From the NCBI GenBank assembly GCA_002728855.1, contig PBWA01000026.1, positions 1 to 44,446 of the forward strand: a stretch of DNA of 44,446 nucleotides, given 5' to 3'. Position numbers and translations under genes: made by a program. The DNA is from Flavobacteriaceae bacterium. Its GTDB lineage: Bacteria; Bacteroidota; Bacteroidia; Flavobacteriales; Flavobacteriaceae. Each line of letters begins with the position of its first letter. Within the stretch, counting starts at the first letter, position 1. The notes beneath the pieces were generated by a model. The model searched no databases. It saw nothing but the letters and a program-made list of their open reading frames with translations, and was not told the DNA's origin. Of this stretch, positions 26,340-35,512 are shown piece by piece.

Positions 26340-26909
26340 TTATACTATTTTACCAACATTTGAAGCAAAGAGTTTTACGGCAATTGCTAGTAAAACAATT
26401 CCAAAAACTTTTCTAATAATACTTATTCCTTGCTTGCCCAACAAAGTTTGAATTTTTCTAGAGGACTTTAAAATAATATAAACTATTAGAATATTTATGA
26501 TAATTGCCACAATTATATTGTAGACATCATACTCAGCTCTTAAAGATAAAAGAGATGTCATAGTTCCTGCTCCAGCTATCATAGGGAATGCTAATGGAAC
26601 AATTGATGCAGTTTCAGGAGCATCATCTTTATACAATGATATTCCTAAAATCATTTCTATGGCTAAAAAGAAAATTACAATTGACCCAGCAACAGCAAAT
26701 GAATTTACATCTATTCCAATTAAATTAAGAATTTCTTCTCCGACAAAAAGAAAAGAGATCATTATAAGGGCCGCAATAAATGATGCTTTTCCTGATTGAA
26801 TATGACCAACTTTTTCCCTTAATGAAATAATCAAAGGGATATTGCCAATAATATCAATCACGGCAAAGAGAACCATACTGGCTGTAAAAATTTCTTTTAA
26901 ATCTAACAC
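26340..26909 (-). CDS. MarC-family integral membrane protein, GTG start
   Basis: MarC/UPF0056 proteins are polytopic membrane proteins with no firmly known function; early links to antibiotic resistance were not confirmed. The 189-residue protein has about six helices, with family segments EIFTASMVLFAVIDIIGNIPLIISLREK, FFLAIEMILGISLYKDDAPETASIVPLAFPMIAGAGTMTSLLSL and the C-terminal IIRKVFGIVLLAIAVKLFASNVGKIV. The start is GTG (26907-26909), which gives the usual N-terminal length. Upstream are a TATATTTG box and an overlapping inverted repeat. Confidence 0.9.
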   Translation of the reverse strand: MLDLKEIFTASMVLFAVIDIIGNIPLIISLREKVGHIQSGKASFIAALIMISFLFVGEEILNLIGIDVNSFAVAGSIVIFFLAIEMILGISLYKDDAPETASIVPLAFPMIAGAGTMTSLLSLRAEYDVYNIIVAIIINILIVYIILKSSRKIQTLLGKQGISIIRKVFGIVLLAIAVKLFASNVGKIV

Positions 26910-26928
26910 CTTCGTATTTTTGAGGGGG

Positions 26929-26936
26929 CAAATATA
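26929..26936 (-). promoter_or_regulatory. -7 box (TATATTTG) for the MarC gene
   Basis: Exact TAnnTTTG match on the minus strand, 19 nt before the GTG. A 7-bp inverted repeat begins at its last base and fills the region where the -33/-7 spacer should be. Confidence 0.5.
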
Positions 26937-26955
26937 GATTAGTTTTTTCTAATCT
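26936..26955. repeat. Inverted repeat in the MarC promoter spacer (candidate operator)
   Basis: AGATTAG, six T, CTAATCT: a perfect 7-bp inverted repeat between MarC and the divergent DUF3109 gene. It abuts the minus-strand -7 box. It is not followed by a T run on either strand, so it is not an intrinsic terminator. A regulator-binding site is possible. Confidence 0.5.
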
Positions 26956-27008
26956 TAAAAGGAAAAAAAATTAATTTCGAATAAATTTAAAAAGTAAATC
27001 ACCTATTT

Positions 27009-27587
27009 ATGTTTAGGATAAAAGACACTTTAATTTCAGAGGAGATTTTTTCAAAAAAATTTGTCTGTGATTTGAAATCTTGCAAAGGAGCATGCTGTGT
27101 GGAGGGATATGGAGGTGCTCCTTTAGAAAAAAAAGAAACTAAATTATTAGAAAAAGATTTTGAAAATATTAAGCCCTTTTTGTCTAAAAAAGGCAAAAAA
27201 GCTTTATCTAAAGAAGGTGCCTATATTAAAGCAAATGATGGTGATTTTGAAACACCATTAGTGGAAGATAAAGAATGTGCCTATTCTATTTTGAGTCCTG
27301 ATGGATCCTTAAAATGCGGAATTGAAACAGCATATGATAATGGAAAAATTAATTGGAAAAAACCTATTTCTTGTCATTTGTATCCTATAAGGATTACAAA
27401 CTATAAATATTTTGCCGCAATAAATTATCATAAATGGAGCATATGTAGTGATGCTTGTAAATTAGGAGAATCACTTAAAGTTCCAGTATTTAAGTTTTTA
27501 AAAGACGCTTTAGAAAGAAAATTTGGAAAAGAGTGGTTTCTAAAACTAGAGAAAATTTACAAGAAAAATTATTTGGATAAAAAATAA
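27009..27587 (+). CDS. DUF3109 cysteine-rich protein
   Basis: A conserved Bacteroidota protein of unknown function. The 192-residue protein begins MFRIKDTLISEEIFSKKFVCDLKSCKGACCVEGYGGAPL, the hallmark of DUF3109. It keeps a set of eight or so cysteines: CDLKSCKGACC, then CAYS, CGIE, SCHLYPIR and CSDACKLG. The spacing resembles YkgJ/Fe-S or Zn cluster proteins, so a metal site is likely. No signal peptide, so cytosolic. It sits between MarC (divergent) and nrdB. Confidence 0.88.
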   Translation: MFRIKDTLISEEIFSKKFVCDLKSCKGACCVEGYGGAPLEKKETKLLEKDFENIKPFLSKKGKKALSKEGAYIKANDGDFETPLVEDKECAYSILSPDGSLKCGIETAYDNGKINWKKPISCHLYPIRITNYKYFAAINYHKWSICSDACKLGESLKVPVFKFLKDALERKFGKEWFLKLEKIYKKNYLDKK

Positions 27588-27631
27588 TTTTTCAACTCAA
27601 AAAAATCATTTTGTTAAAAACTTGTCTAGTT

Positions 27632-27640
27632 TGTGGAAAA
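27632..27640. promoter_or_regulatory. DnaA-box-like site upstream of nrdB
   Basis: TGTGGAAAA differs by one base from the reversed DnaA box TGTGGATAA. It lies in a G/T-rich patch (ACTTGTCTAGTTTGTGGAAAAGTT) about 90 nt before nrdB. DnaA controls nrdAB in some bacteria, but one imperfect box is weak evidence. No NrdR box or cobalamin riboswitch was seen. Confidence 0.25.
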
Positions 27641-27728
27641 GTTAAGCTTTCTTTTTTGGAAACAAATTAGAATCTTTGTTGGAGTAAAAATCAAATAATT
27701 TATTGACTAATCATAAAACCTAAATAAA

Positions 27729-28706
27729 ATGGCTGCGCAAGAACCTCTCCTCCAAGAAAACCCCAATCGATTTGTAATTTTTCCTATCCAGCATCATGAT
27801 ATTTGGGAATGGTATAAAAAAATGGAGGCAAGTTTTTGGACAGCTGAAGAGATTGATCTACATCAAGATTTAAATGATTGGAATACCAAACTTAATAAAG
27901 ATGAAAAATATTTTATTAAACATATTCTTGCATTTTTTGCTGCTTCAGATGGTATTGTAAATGAAAATTTAGCAGAAAATTTTGTGAATGAGGTTCAATA
28001 TTCAGAAGCGAAATTTTTCTATGGTTTTCAAATCATGATGGAAAATATTCACTCAGAAACATATTCTCTTCTGATTGACACTTATGTTAAAGATGATGCT
28101 GAAAAAACAAAATTATTTCAAGCAATAGAAATTTTTCCTGCCATCAAGAAAAAGGCTGAGTGGGCACTGAGATGGATTGAATCTGATTCTTTCGCAGAAA
28201 GATTAATTGCATTTGCTGCAGTTGAAGGAATCTTCTTCTCCGGATCATTTTGCTCAATCTTTTGGCTTAAAAAACGTGGGTTAATGCCAGGACTTACTTT
28301 TTCAAATGAACTAATCTCTAGAGATGAGGGAGTTCACTGCGATTTTGCTGTTCACCTTCATAACAATCACTTAATTAATAAAGTTCCTAAAGAGCGTATT
28401 GAAGAAATTCTTCTTGATGCGTTGGAAATTGAAAAAGAATTCATCACAGAATCCCTTCCTGTAAGTTTAATAGGTATGAATGCAAAACTCATGACTCAAT
28501 ATTTAGAGTTTGTTACTGATCGATTACTTGTCGAATTAGAGTGCGAAAAGAAACATAATGTTACGAATCCATTTGATTTTATGGACATGATTTCGCTTCA
28601 AGGTAAAACCAACTTTTTTGAAAAAAGAGTATCTGAATATCAAAAAGCAGGTGTTTTAAATAAAGAAAAAAAGGAAACAAACTTTACAACTGACGCAGAC
28701 TTTTAA
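27729..28706 (+). CDS. nrdB: Class Ia ribonucleotide reductase, small (radical) subunit
   Basis: NrdB holds the di-iron site and tyrosyl radical that starts ribonucleotide reduction in NrdA. The 325-residue protein resembles the eukaryotic-type R2. It has the first ligand region [20 protein letters not shown], and [16 protein letters not shown], where Glu105, His108 and Tyr112 match the metal ligands and radical tyrosine of mouse R2. The later ligands are in [22 protein letters not shown] and [19 protein letters not shown]. The radical tyrosine is therefore present, unlike in class Ic enzymes. It is followed 75 nt later by nrdA; the order nrdB-nrdA is common in Bacteroidota. Confidence 0.96.
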   Translation: MAAQEPLLQENPNRFVIFPIQHHDIWEWYKKMEASFWTAEEIDLHQDLNDWNTKLNKDEKYFIKHILAFFAASDGIVNENLAENFVNEVQYSEAKFFYGFQIMMENIHSETYSLLIDTYVKDDAEKTKLFQAIEIFPAIKKKAEWALRWIESDSFAERLIAFAAVEGIFFSGSFCSIFWLKKRGLMPGLTFSNELISRDEGVHCDFAVHLHNNHLINKVPKERIEEILLDALEIEKEFITESLPVSLIGMNAKLMTQYLEFVTDRLLVELECEKKHNVTNPFDFMDMISLQGKTNFFEKRVSEYQKAGVLNKEKKETNFTTDADF

Positions 28707-28781
28707 ATAATCATTTGTGCTTAACCAGTTAATTCGTTTCGGAATCCAAGTTATAATTTAAAAACAATCTAATAACTAATT

Positions 28782-31238
28782 ATGTATGTAATAAAAAGAG
28801 ATGGGCATAAGGAGCCTATAATGTTTGATAAAATTACTGCTCGAATTAAAACGCTTTGCTATGGTTTAAATGATCTTGTTGATCCAGTAAGAGTTGCTAT
28901 GAGAGTAATCGAGGGTTTATATGATGGGGTTACAACTTCTGAACTTGATAATCTTGCTGCTGAAATTTCAGCAACTATGACTACAACTCACCCTGATTAT
29001 GCCCAGCTAGCGTCTAGAATTTCTGTATCTAACTTACATAAGAATACAAAAAAATCATTCTCCTCAACAATGAAAGATTTGTATGAATATGTTAATCCCA
29101 GAACTGGAAAAAAAGCACCTTTATTGGCAGATGACGTATATGAGGTCATAAAGAAAAATGCTGAAAAAATTGACTCAAACATAATTTATAATAGAGACTA
29201 TGGGTATGATTTTTTTGGTTTTAAAACCCTAGAACGATCATATCTCCTTAAGCTAAATGGTAAAATAGCAGAGCGTCCTCAGCACATGCTGATGAGAGTT
29301 TCCATTGGTATTCATCTTGATGATCTAGATGCTGCTTTTGAAACGTATGAACTAATGTCTAAAAAGTATTTTACCCATGCAACTCCTACTTTATTTAATG
29401 CAGGGACACCAAAGCCTCAAATGTCATCTTGTTTTTTGCTTACCATGAAGCAAGATAGTATAGATGGAATTTATGACACTCTTAAACAAACTGCAAAAAT
29501 TTCACAATCAGCTGGAGGAATTGGTCTCTCCATTCACAATATTAGAGCAACAGGTTCATACATCGCTGGCACAAATGGAACATCAAATGGAATTGTTCCA
29601 ATGCTAAGAGTCTTTAATGATACTGCCAGGTATGTTGACCAGGGCGGCGGAAAAAGAAAAGGATCATTTGCAATTTATGTTGAGCCCTGGCACGCAGATA
29701 TATTTGATTTCTTAGAGCTAAAGAAAAATCATGGGAAGGAAGAAATGAGAGCAAGAGATTTATTTTATGCAATGTGGACTCCTGATCTTTTCATGAAACG
29801 AGTTGAAGAAAATGGTCAATGGACGCTAATGTGTCCAAATGAATGCCCTGGATTATATGACTGTTATGATGAAGAGTTTGATAAACTTTATACCAAATAT
29901 GAAAAACAAGGCAAAGGGAGAAGAACTATTCCTGCCCGAGATCTTTGGGACAAAATTCTTGAATCACAAATAGAAACAGGAACACCCTATATGCTCTATA
30001 AGGATTCAGCTAACAGAAAATCAAATCAAAAGAATATAGGGACAATTCGATCATCTAACCTGTGTACTGAAATCCTTGAGTATACCTCAAAAGATGAAAT
30101 TGCTGTATGTAATCTTGCATCAATTGCGCTGCCAATGTTCATTAAAGAAAATGAATTTGATCACCAACAATTATTTGATGTAACAAAAAGAGTAACTAAA
30201 AATCTCAATAAAGTAATCGATCGAAATTATTACCCTGTTATAGAAGCTGAAAATTCAAATTTCAGGCATCGGCCAATCGGTCTCGGTGTTCAAGGTTTAG
30301 CAGATACTTTTATAAGACTGAGGCTTTCATTTACTTGTGATGAGGCAAAACAATTAAATCAAGAAATTTTTGAAACAATTTATTATGCAGCTGTTATGGC
30401 TTCCATTGAAGAGGCTGAAAAGGATGGCCCATACAAAACCTATAAGGGGTCTCCAATTTCTCAGGGTGAATTTCAACACAATCTTTGGGGAATAAAAGAT
30501 GAAGAACTCAGTGGAAGATGGGATTGGAAAGATGCGAGAAAAAAATTGAAGAAATCTGGTGTTAGAAACTCTCTACTTGTTGCACCTATGCCAACTGCGT
30601 CAACATCTCAAATCCTAGGAAACAATGAATGTTTTGAACCCTATACTTCAAATATTTATACTCGCAGAGTATTATCTGGAGAATTTATAGTTGTCAACAA
30701 ATATCTTTTAGAAGATCTTGTAGCACTTGGTGTTTGGAATGAAGACATGAAACAAGAATTAATGCAAGCAAATGGTTCTATTCAAAATATTAAAGGAATT
30801 CCTGATGACATTAAAGAAATCTACAGAACTGTCTGGGAGATGAGTATGAAAGACATTATTGATATGGCTAGACATCGAGGCTATTTTATCGATCAATCAC
30901 AGTCTCTAAATCTTTTCATGGAAGGAGCAACAGCGGCAAAACTTACATCCATGCATTTTTATGGATGGAAGTCTGGTCTTAAAACAGGAATGTATTATCT
31001 AAGAACTAAATCCGCAGTAGATGCCATTAAATTTACTCTTGATAATTCAAAAAAAGCTAAAGTTGAAAAACCTGTTGCTGAAAAAGTAACCTCAGCACCT
31101 GCAGCAGCCAGTAAAAAAAACACTGATGCTAAGGGCAAACAAATTGTTGCAAAACCTCTTAGCCCTGAAGAGCTCAAAGAAATGCTTGACAAATCAAAAG
31201 GAAACGAAGATGATGATTGTCTAATGTGTGGCTCCTAA
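28782..31238 (+). CDS. nrdA: Class Ia ribonucleotide reductase, large subunit
   Basis: NrdA reduces ribonucleoside diphosphates to deoxyribonucleotides. The 818-residue protein has an N-terminal ATP-cone (about 1-90, [28 protein letters not shown]), so dATP activity control is probable. Active-site parts are MSSCFLLTM (Cys), [26 protein letters not shown] (Asn, Cys, Glu and the second redox Cys) and [29 protein letters not shown]. The C-terminal tail carries the redox pair DDDCLMCGS after a Lys/Ala/Pro-rich flexible linker ([19 protein letters not shown]). It forms an operon with nrdB and ends 7 nt from the convergent PiT gene. Minus ORFs 28997-29182 and 30995-31192 are shadows. Confidence 0.97.
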   Translation: MYVIKRDGHKEPIMFDKITARIKTLCYGLNDLVDPVRVAMRVIEGLYDGVTTSELDNLAAEISATMTTTHPDYAQLASRISVSNLHKNTKKSFSSTMKDLYEYVNPRTGKKAPLLADDVYEVIKKNAEKIDSNIIYNRDYGYDFFGFKTLERSYLLKLNGKIAERPQHMLMRVSIGIHLDDLDAAFETYELMSKKYFTHATPTLFNAGTPKPQMSSCFLLTMKQDSIDGIYDTLKQTAKISQSAGGIGLSIHNIRATGSYIAGTNGTSNGIVPMLRVFNDTARYVDQGGGKRKGSFAIYVEPWHADIFDFLELKKNHGKEEMRARDLFYAMWTPDLFMKRVEENGQWTLMCPNECPGLYDCYDEEFDKLYTKYEKQGKGRRTIPARDLWDKILESQIETGTPYMLYKDSANRKSNQKNIGTIRSSNLCTEILEYTSKDEIAVCNLASIALPMFIKENEFDHQQLFDVTKRVTKNLNKVIDRNYYPVIEAENSNFRHRPIGLGVQGLADTFIRLRLSFTCDEAKQLNQEIFETIYYAAVMASIEEAEKDGPYKTYKGSPISQGEFQHNLWGIKDEELSGRWDWKDARKKLKKSGVRNSLLVAPMPTASTSQILGNNECFEPYTSNIYTRRVLSGEFIVVNKYLLEDLVALGVWNEDMKQELMQANGSIQNIKGIPDDIKEIYRTVWEMSMKDIIDMARHRGYFIDQSQSLNLFMEGATAAKLTSMHFYGWKSGLKTGMYYLRTKSAVDAIKFTLDNSKKAKVEKPVAEKVTSAPAAASKKNTDAKGKQIVAKPLSPEELKEMLDKSKGNEDDDCLMCGS

Positions 31239-31245
31239 AAAATAA

Positions 31246-33492
31246 TTATTCTTTTTTGTAGCTATTAGAATATTCGTCAATCAAGTTAAATACACTCTTA
31301 AGTAAATCTTTAGTCTCAAGTAATATATTAAAATATAAAGTAGTATTTTTTGGACTAGATTCTTCATTCCTTGTTCTATCAATCTGTGCATTAATCTTTT
31401 CATTTATGATAGAATTTAGCTTATCCTTTTGAGCAATAATAAGATTTAAAGCTCCGAATCTCTTGTCTTTGAAAACACTTGTTATTTCAGAGGAGAAATG
31501 ATCTATAGCATCTTTAATTTCCGTAAGGTCTCTTAGTTGATTAAACTTTAGTTTTTTATGCTGGTTATTTACGTGCTTATAACTTTTTGAAGATATATAA
31601 CTTAAAGACTCAGCAATATCTGTCAAATAGGCAAGTATGATCATGTAAAAATTACTTCCCCTTACACTTGTCTCATCTAAATTTTTAATGAAATAAAATA
31701 TATTATCTCTTAAATCTTCAATTTCTGAATCAAGTTTTTTAACCTGCTTTTTGCTCTTTTTAAGTTTATCAGAATCTTCTTTTGACAGCCCTTCTATGAC
31801 GGTTGCAAAAATCTTATTAGATCTAAAAATTACATTGTTTACATTGTCTGAACTCTCTGAAATAATTCCTTGAACAGTTTTGCTTTCTGATTTTTTTAAA
31901 CTCCTAGAATTTATCACTCTATTTTGCATGCGCCTATGATAAATGAAATTCCTGATCAAAATGGCAATTGTAATCACTAACATTATAGGAATCATTACTT
32001 CCTTATTCCAATTTATCAGAAAGACAACTACACCAGATGCAATTAATGCTCCAAAAGCAGTTGAGAACCATCCAAGTATAACATTGATAACTCCTGCAAC
32101 TCTGTAGACAGCACTTTCTCTACCCCAAGCTTTATCTGATAAAGAAGTCCCCATTGCAACCATGAAAGTCACATACGTTGTTGACAATGGAAGTTTCATT
32201 GAAGTCGCTATTGAAATTAAAACACCAGCAACCATTAAATTAACAGAAGCTCTGATCATATCAAAAGCTGGAGCATCAATGCTCTGATCTTTATTTATTG
32301 TTTGTACTTCACTGCCTTTAAAGCTTGAATCAATTTTGTCTTGAAATGCTTGAGGTAAAATTTGACTGATCTTTGAAGACATCCAAAATGAAGATCCTAC
32401 CAATGCTCTTGAAAAGAAATTCGGTTTAAATTTTTCATGAGTATCTGTTTGACGAGATAATCCTATCTCAGTATCCATAACTGTTCTGGCCTTTTTAGAC
32501 AACCAGAGAGTTACAACCATAACTCCACCTGCTAAAAATAATAATAACGGTTCAGCAGGCACTTTCTTTTCTAGAACACCCATTGAGAAAGAAGAGGCAT
32601 CTACTCCAGAGACTACCCAAGCCTCATAAGAATGATATGCCGCCATTGAAACGCCAATAAAGTTAACTAAATCGTTTCCAGAAAAAGCCAAAGCTAATCC
32701 AAACGTACCTGTAGCAATAACAATTAGTAAAATACTTTTCTTAGTTACTATTTGGAAAAGATGAGAAAGACCAGAAAAAATAAGTATACTAACCAAAAGA
32801 ATTAAAATATCATTGTCTCCAATATATCCAACTAGATCCTTGTAATATGGAGATCCTTTGAGCCCTTTTATGAAAATAAAATAGGTAATAGCCGTGAGTG
32901 CAACGCCTCCAAAAATTGCTCCAAAGCTCTTCATTTTCTTCTCGTATTGGAAGGTGAAAATAAGTCGGCTAACCCACTGAACTATCGCTCCAATCGAAAA
33001 GGCAATTACAACGGAGAGAAGAATTCCACTAATGATCATCGTTGCTTTTTCAGTGTTGATATAGCCCTGCAAATCTGATAGATTTTGCCCATCTGTTTCG
33101 CCAATTTTAATTAAAGACATTACAATTGCTGCGCCTAGTAAATTAAAAACTATAGAAACAGTTGTTGAGGTTGGCAGTCCAATAGAATTAAAGAAATCCA
33201 GAAGCAATATGTCTGTCATTATAACAGCCATAAAAACAATCATAATTTCATCAAAATAGAATTCCCCAGGGTTAAAAATTCCCTTTCTTGCAACCTCCAT
33301 CATTCCACTTGAATAAACAGCTCCAATAAAGATTCCAATACTTGAAATAATCATTATTGTTCTAAAGGACAAAACTTTAGAACCAACTGCTGAATTTAAA
33401 AAATTAACTGCATCATTACTAACTCCAACAACTATATCAATAATTGCTAAAGTAGCAAGTGCTACGAGCATTAACAGATAAATATTTTCCAT
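31246..33492 (-). CDS. PiT-family inorganic phosphate transporter with C-terminal PhoU-like region
   Basis: A low-affinity phosphate:cation symporter of the inner membrane. I chose the ATG at 33490-33492 (MENIYLLMLVALATLAIIDIVVGVSNDAVNFLNSAVGSKV) over the track's GTG five codons upstream; relatives begin at this point. The PiT signature GxSNDxxN is complete in the first half, and the second half has the paired ATSMKLPLSTTYVTFMVAMGTSLSDKAWG. About ten to twelve helices are expected, with a central soluble insertion. The last 220 residues are soluble, helical and coiled-coil-like (DSDKLKKSKKQVKKLDSEIEDLRDNIFYFIKNL), resembling PhoU-like domains fused to some PiT proteins. Length is 748 residues. 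Confidence 0.92.
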   Translation of the reverse strand: MENIYLLMLVALATLAIIDIVVGVSNDAVNFLNSAVGSKVLSFRTIMIISSIGIFIGAVYSSGMMEVARKGIFNPGEFYFDEIMIVFMAVIMTDILLLDFFNSIGLPTSTTVSIVFNLLGAAIVMSLIKIGETDGQNLSDLQGYINTEKATMIISGILLSVVIAFSIGAIVQWVSRLIFTFQYEKKMKSFGAIFGGVALTAITYFIFIKGLKGSPYYKDLVGYIGDNDILILLVSILIFSGLSHLFQIVTKKSILLIVIATGTFGLALAFSGNDLVNFIGVSMAAYHSYEAWVVSGVDASSFSMGVLEKKVPAEPLLLFLAGGVMVVTLWLSKKARTVMDTEIGLSRQTDTHEKFKPNFFSRALVGSSFWMSSKISQILPQAFQDKIDSSFKGSEVQTINKDQSIDAPAFDMIRASVNLMVAGVLISIATSMKLPLSTTYVTFMVAMGTSLSDKAWGRESAVYRVAGVINVILGWFSTAFGALIASGVVVFLINWNKEVMIPIMLVITIAILIRNFIYHRRMQNRVINSRSLKKSESKTVQGIISESSDNVNNVIFRSNKIFATVIEGLSKEDSDKLKKSKKQVKKLDSEIEDLRDNIFYFIKNLDETSVRGSNFYMIILAYLTDIAESLSYISSKSYKHVNNQHKKLKFNQLRDLTEIKDAIDHFSSEITSVFKDKRFGALNLIIAQKDKLNSIINEKINAQIDRTRNEESSPKNTTLYFNILLETKDLLKSVFNLIDEYSNSYKKE

Positions 33493-33573
33493 AATATAAT
33501 TTGCCACCAGATTTTTTTTATATCAATAAATGTCAGACAATTAAAGTACATAAATGTTATCAAATTATTAAGT

Positions 33574-34017
33574 TTATTTTTCCTCTTTTTCCTTTTTCTT
33601 TAATTTATAACTGATTCCAAAACGGAATGTTTCAGATGTATCCCATCCAAAGCGAAAAGAATAATCTCCATGAGGATAATCAATCGCAAATGCAGCATTA
33701 TAATTCTCTTCGATCCATAACTCTTTTTGAGCCCATATTTTAAATTTCTCTAAATTTAAAATTACCCTGGGTTCTAAGGTTGGTTGTTCTTTCTCAAACT
33801 TATAGTGAATAGGAATTTTTAAAGACACTTTTTTATCCTTAAAAAATTTTCTAGCATAAGTAAGTCTGTTTTCACCTTCATCAGTTCTATGTCTTAATTC
33901 AAATCCTTTAAAACCAATCTTTAGGTATTCTTTTGCATTTGTTCTTCCTTCCCAGCCAATACTCTGGCCAAATGAAAAAGAAGAAAATGTAATTAAAAGG
34001 CAGAAAAATATTCTCAT
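33574..34017 (-). CDS. Small exported beta-rich protein of unknown function
   Basis: Not assigned to a family. The 147-residue protein has a signal peptide (MRIFFCLLITFSSFSFGQS) and an aromatic, charged, beta-rich mature part: YLKIGFKGFELRHRTDEGENRLTYARKFF, then FKIWAQKELWIEENYNAAFAIDY and FRFGWDTSETFRFGISYKL. The alternating pattern and the late strand FRFGISYKL suggest a small outer-membrane barrel or lipocalin-like fold, followed by a charged tail (KKKEKEEK). It lies upstream of the PiT gene on the same strand (gap about 80 nt), with a good -7 box 22 nt ahead of it. A link to phosphate uptake would be speculation. Confidence 0.7.
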   Translation of the reverse strand: MRIFFCLLITFSSFSFGQSIGWEGRTNAKEYLKIGFKGFELRHRTDEGENRLTYARKFFKDKKVSLKIPIHYKFEKEQPTLEPRVILNLEKFKIWAQKELWIEENYNAAFAIDYPHGDYSFRFGWDTSETFRFGISYKLKKKEKEEK

Positions 34018-34039
34018 AATTTTATTTTTAATTTCTAAA

Positions 34040-34047
34040 CAAATTTA
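34040..34047 (-). promoter_or_regulatory. -7 box (TAAATTTG) for the small exported protein gene
   Basis: Exact TAnnTTTG match on the minus strand, 22 nt before the ATG at 34017. No TTG at the -33 distance. Confidence 0.5.
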
Positions 34048-34114
34048 TGAGTCAAAATTCTTTATTAGTTAAAGCTATTGATAAATAAATGTAAACTTAA
34101 CGTTAATTAATTTT

Positions 34115-34122
34115 TAGATTTG
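34115..34122 (+). promoter_or_regulatory. -7 box (TAGATTTG) for dgt
   Basis: Exact TAnnTTTG match on the plus strand, 20 nt before the dgt ATG. The -33 element is weak or absent. Confidence 0.55.
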
Positions 34123-34142
34123 CATATTCAACACTAATCTAA

Positions 34143-35465
34143 ATGGATTGGGAAAAACTACTTTCCTTAAAAAAACAAGGAGACAAAAATAAACGGTTAA
34201 GATTAAACCAAGACATTACACGAGTTGGTTTTGAAGTTGATTATGATAGAATTGTTTTTTCAACAGACTTTAGATCTCTTCAAGATAAAACACAAGTTAT
34301 ACCCTTTTCAAAAACTGATTTTGTTCACACAAGACTAACCCATAGTCTTGAAGTATCTGTAGTTGGAAGAAGTCTAGGACGTCTAGCTGGAAAAGATCTG
34401 CTGGAGAAACATCCCAGACTAGAAAAAACATATGGTTATAATATTAATGACTTTGGAGCAATTGTTGCTGCCGCCTCACTTGCTCATGATATAGGCAATC
34501 CTCCTTTTGGTCATAATGGAGAAAAAGTTATAGGGCACTACTTTAAGCATGGTGAAGGATCAAAATTTCAAAGAGTCCTGTCTAAAAAACAGTATCAAGA
34601 TCTTTGTTTGTTTGAAGGGAACGCTAATGGATTTAAAATTCTAACTCAATCAAACACAGGTACTCCGGGAGGATTAAGACTTAGTTATGGAACTCTTGGA
34701 GCATTTATAAAATATCCTAAAGCAAGTCTCCCCATAAAACCTACAGAACATGTTGCTCACAAAAAATTTGGTTTTTTCCAGGCACAAGAATCTTTTTTTA
34801 AAGAATTAATTGAAGAATTAGGAATGGTTTCTGGGAAAGAAGTCTTACGTCATCCCCTAGCCTATTTGGTTGAAGCAGCAGATGATATTTGCTATACAAT
34901 TATCGATTTTGAAGATGGTATAAACTTAGGCTGGATAGAAGAAGAATATGCTCTAGAGTATCTTATAAATTTGGTAAGGGAAGACCTAGATACTCTAAAA
35001 TATTCAAATTTAAAACATCGTAAACAAAGGTTAAGCTATCTAAGAGCGCTAGCAATAAATAGTTTGATTAGAGATTCTGTAAAGATATTTTTAAAAAATG
35101 AGGAGTCAATTTTAGAAGGAACTTTTTCTAGTTCACTACTAGATAAAAGTATTTACAAAGCTCAAATAAAAGATATAATTAAAATAAGTGAAGAAAAAAT
35201 TTATCAATCTTCAGAAGTGGTTCAAAAAGAAATTGTTGGACATAAAATTCTTTCAACGTTACTCAACTCATTTGTTAATGCAGCGGCAAATATTTATGAA
35301 AATAAAAAAACAAGTTATGATGATTTAGTAATTAAGCTTCTCCCAGATGGAACTCCTTTTATAGCTGAAAATATATACGAAACTATTTTAAATGCTACAT
35401 GCTTTGTTGCTAGCCTAACTGATAGCAAAGCAATGCACATTGCTGAAAAAATAGGATTAAAATAA
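34143..35465 (+). CDS. dgt: dGTP triphosphohydrolase (HD domain)
   Basis: Cleaves dGTP (or other dNTPs, depending on subfamily) to the nucleoside and triphosphate. The 440-residue protein begins with RLNQDITRVGFEVDYDRIVFSTDFRSLQDKTQVIPF, typical of Dgt. The HD metal site is complete: His in HTRLTHSLEVSVVG, His-Asp in ASLAHDIGNPPFGHNGE, and the late Asp in LVEAADDICYTIIDFEDGI. It may balance dNTP pools with the RNR and dCMP deaminase elsewhere in the window. It has its own -7 box and is followed 47 nt later by a metallophosphoesterase gene that has its own promoter. Confidence 0.94.
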   Translation: MDWEKLLSLKKQGDKNKRLRLNQDITRVGFEVDYDRIVFSTDFRSLQDKTQVIPFSKTDFVHTRLTHSLEVSVVGRSLGRLAGKDLLEKHPRLEKTYGYNINDFGAIVAAASLAHDIGNPPFGHNGEKVIGHYFKHGEGSKFQRVLSKKQYQDLCLFEGNANGFKILTQSNTGTPGGLRLSYGTLGAFIKYPKASLPIKPTEHVAHKKFGFFQAQESFFKELIEELGMVSGKEVLRHPLAYLVEAADDICYTIIDFEDGINLGWIEEEYALEYLINLVREDLDTLKYSNLKHRKQRLSYLRALAINSLIRDSVKIFLKNEESILEGTFSSSLLDKSIYKAQIKDIIKISEEKIYQSSEVVQKEIVGHKILSTLLNSFVNAAANIYENKKTSYDDLVIKLLPDGTPFIAENIYETILNATCFVASLTDSKAMHIAEKIGLK

Positions 35466-35467
35466 AG

Positions 35468-35499
35468 TTGCTTAAATCATTTCCCTTTTTTTAACTTTG
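35468..35499 (+). promoter_or_regulatory. Complete Bacteroidota promoter for the metallophosphoesterase gene
   Basis: TTG at 35468-35470, a 21-nt spacer and TAACTTTG at 35492-35499. This fits TTG-N17-23-TAnnTTTG well. It begins 2 nt after the dgt stop and ends 13 nt before the next ATG, so the two genes are probably transcribed separately. Confidence 0.75.
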
Positions 35500-35512
35500 C
35501 CGAAAATTATAT

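Noticed and set aside
27588-27728. Cobalamin riboswitch or NrdR box before nrdB
   Set aside because: The 141-nt region is too short for the riboswitch and lacks its conserved core; no palindromic NrdR-type site was seen.
33493-33507. GTG start of the PiT transporter
   Set aside because: The ATG five codons downstream gives the normal family N-terminus; no support for the extension.
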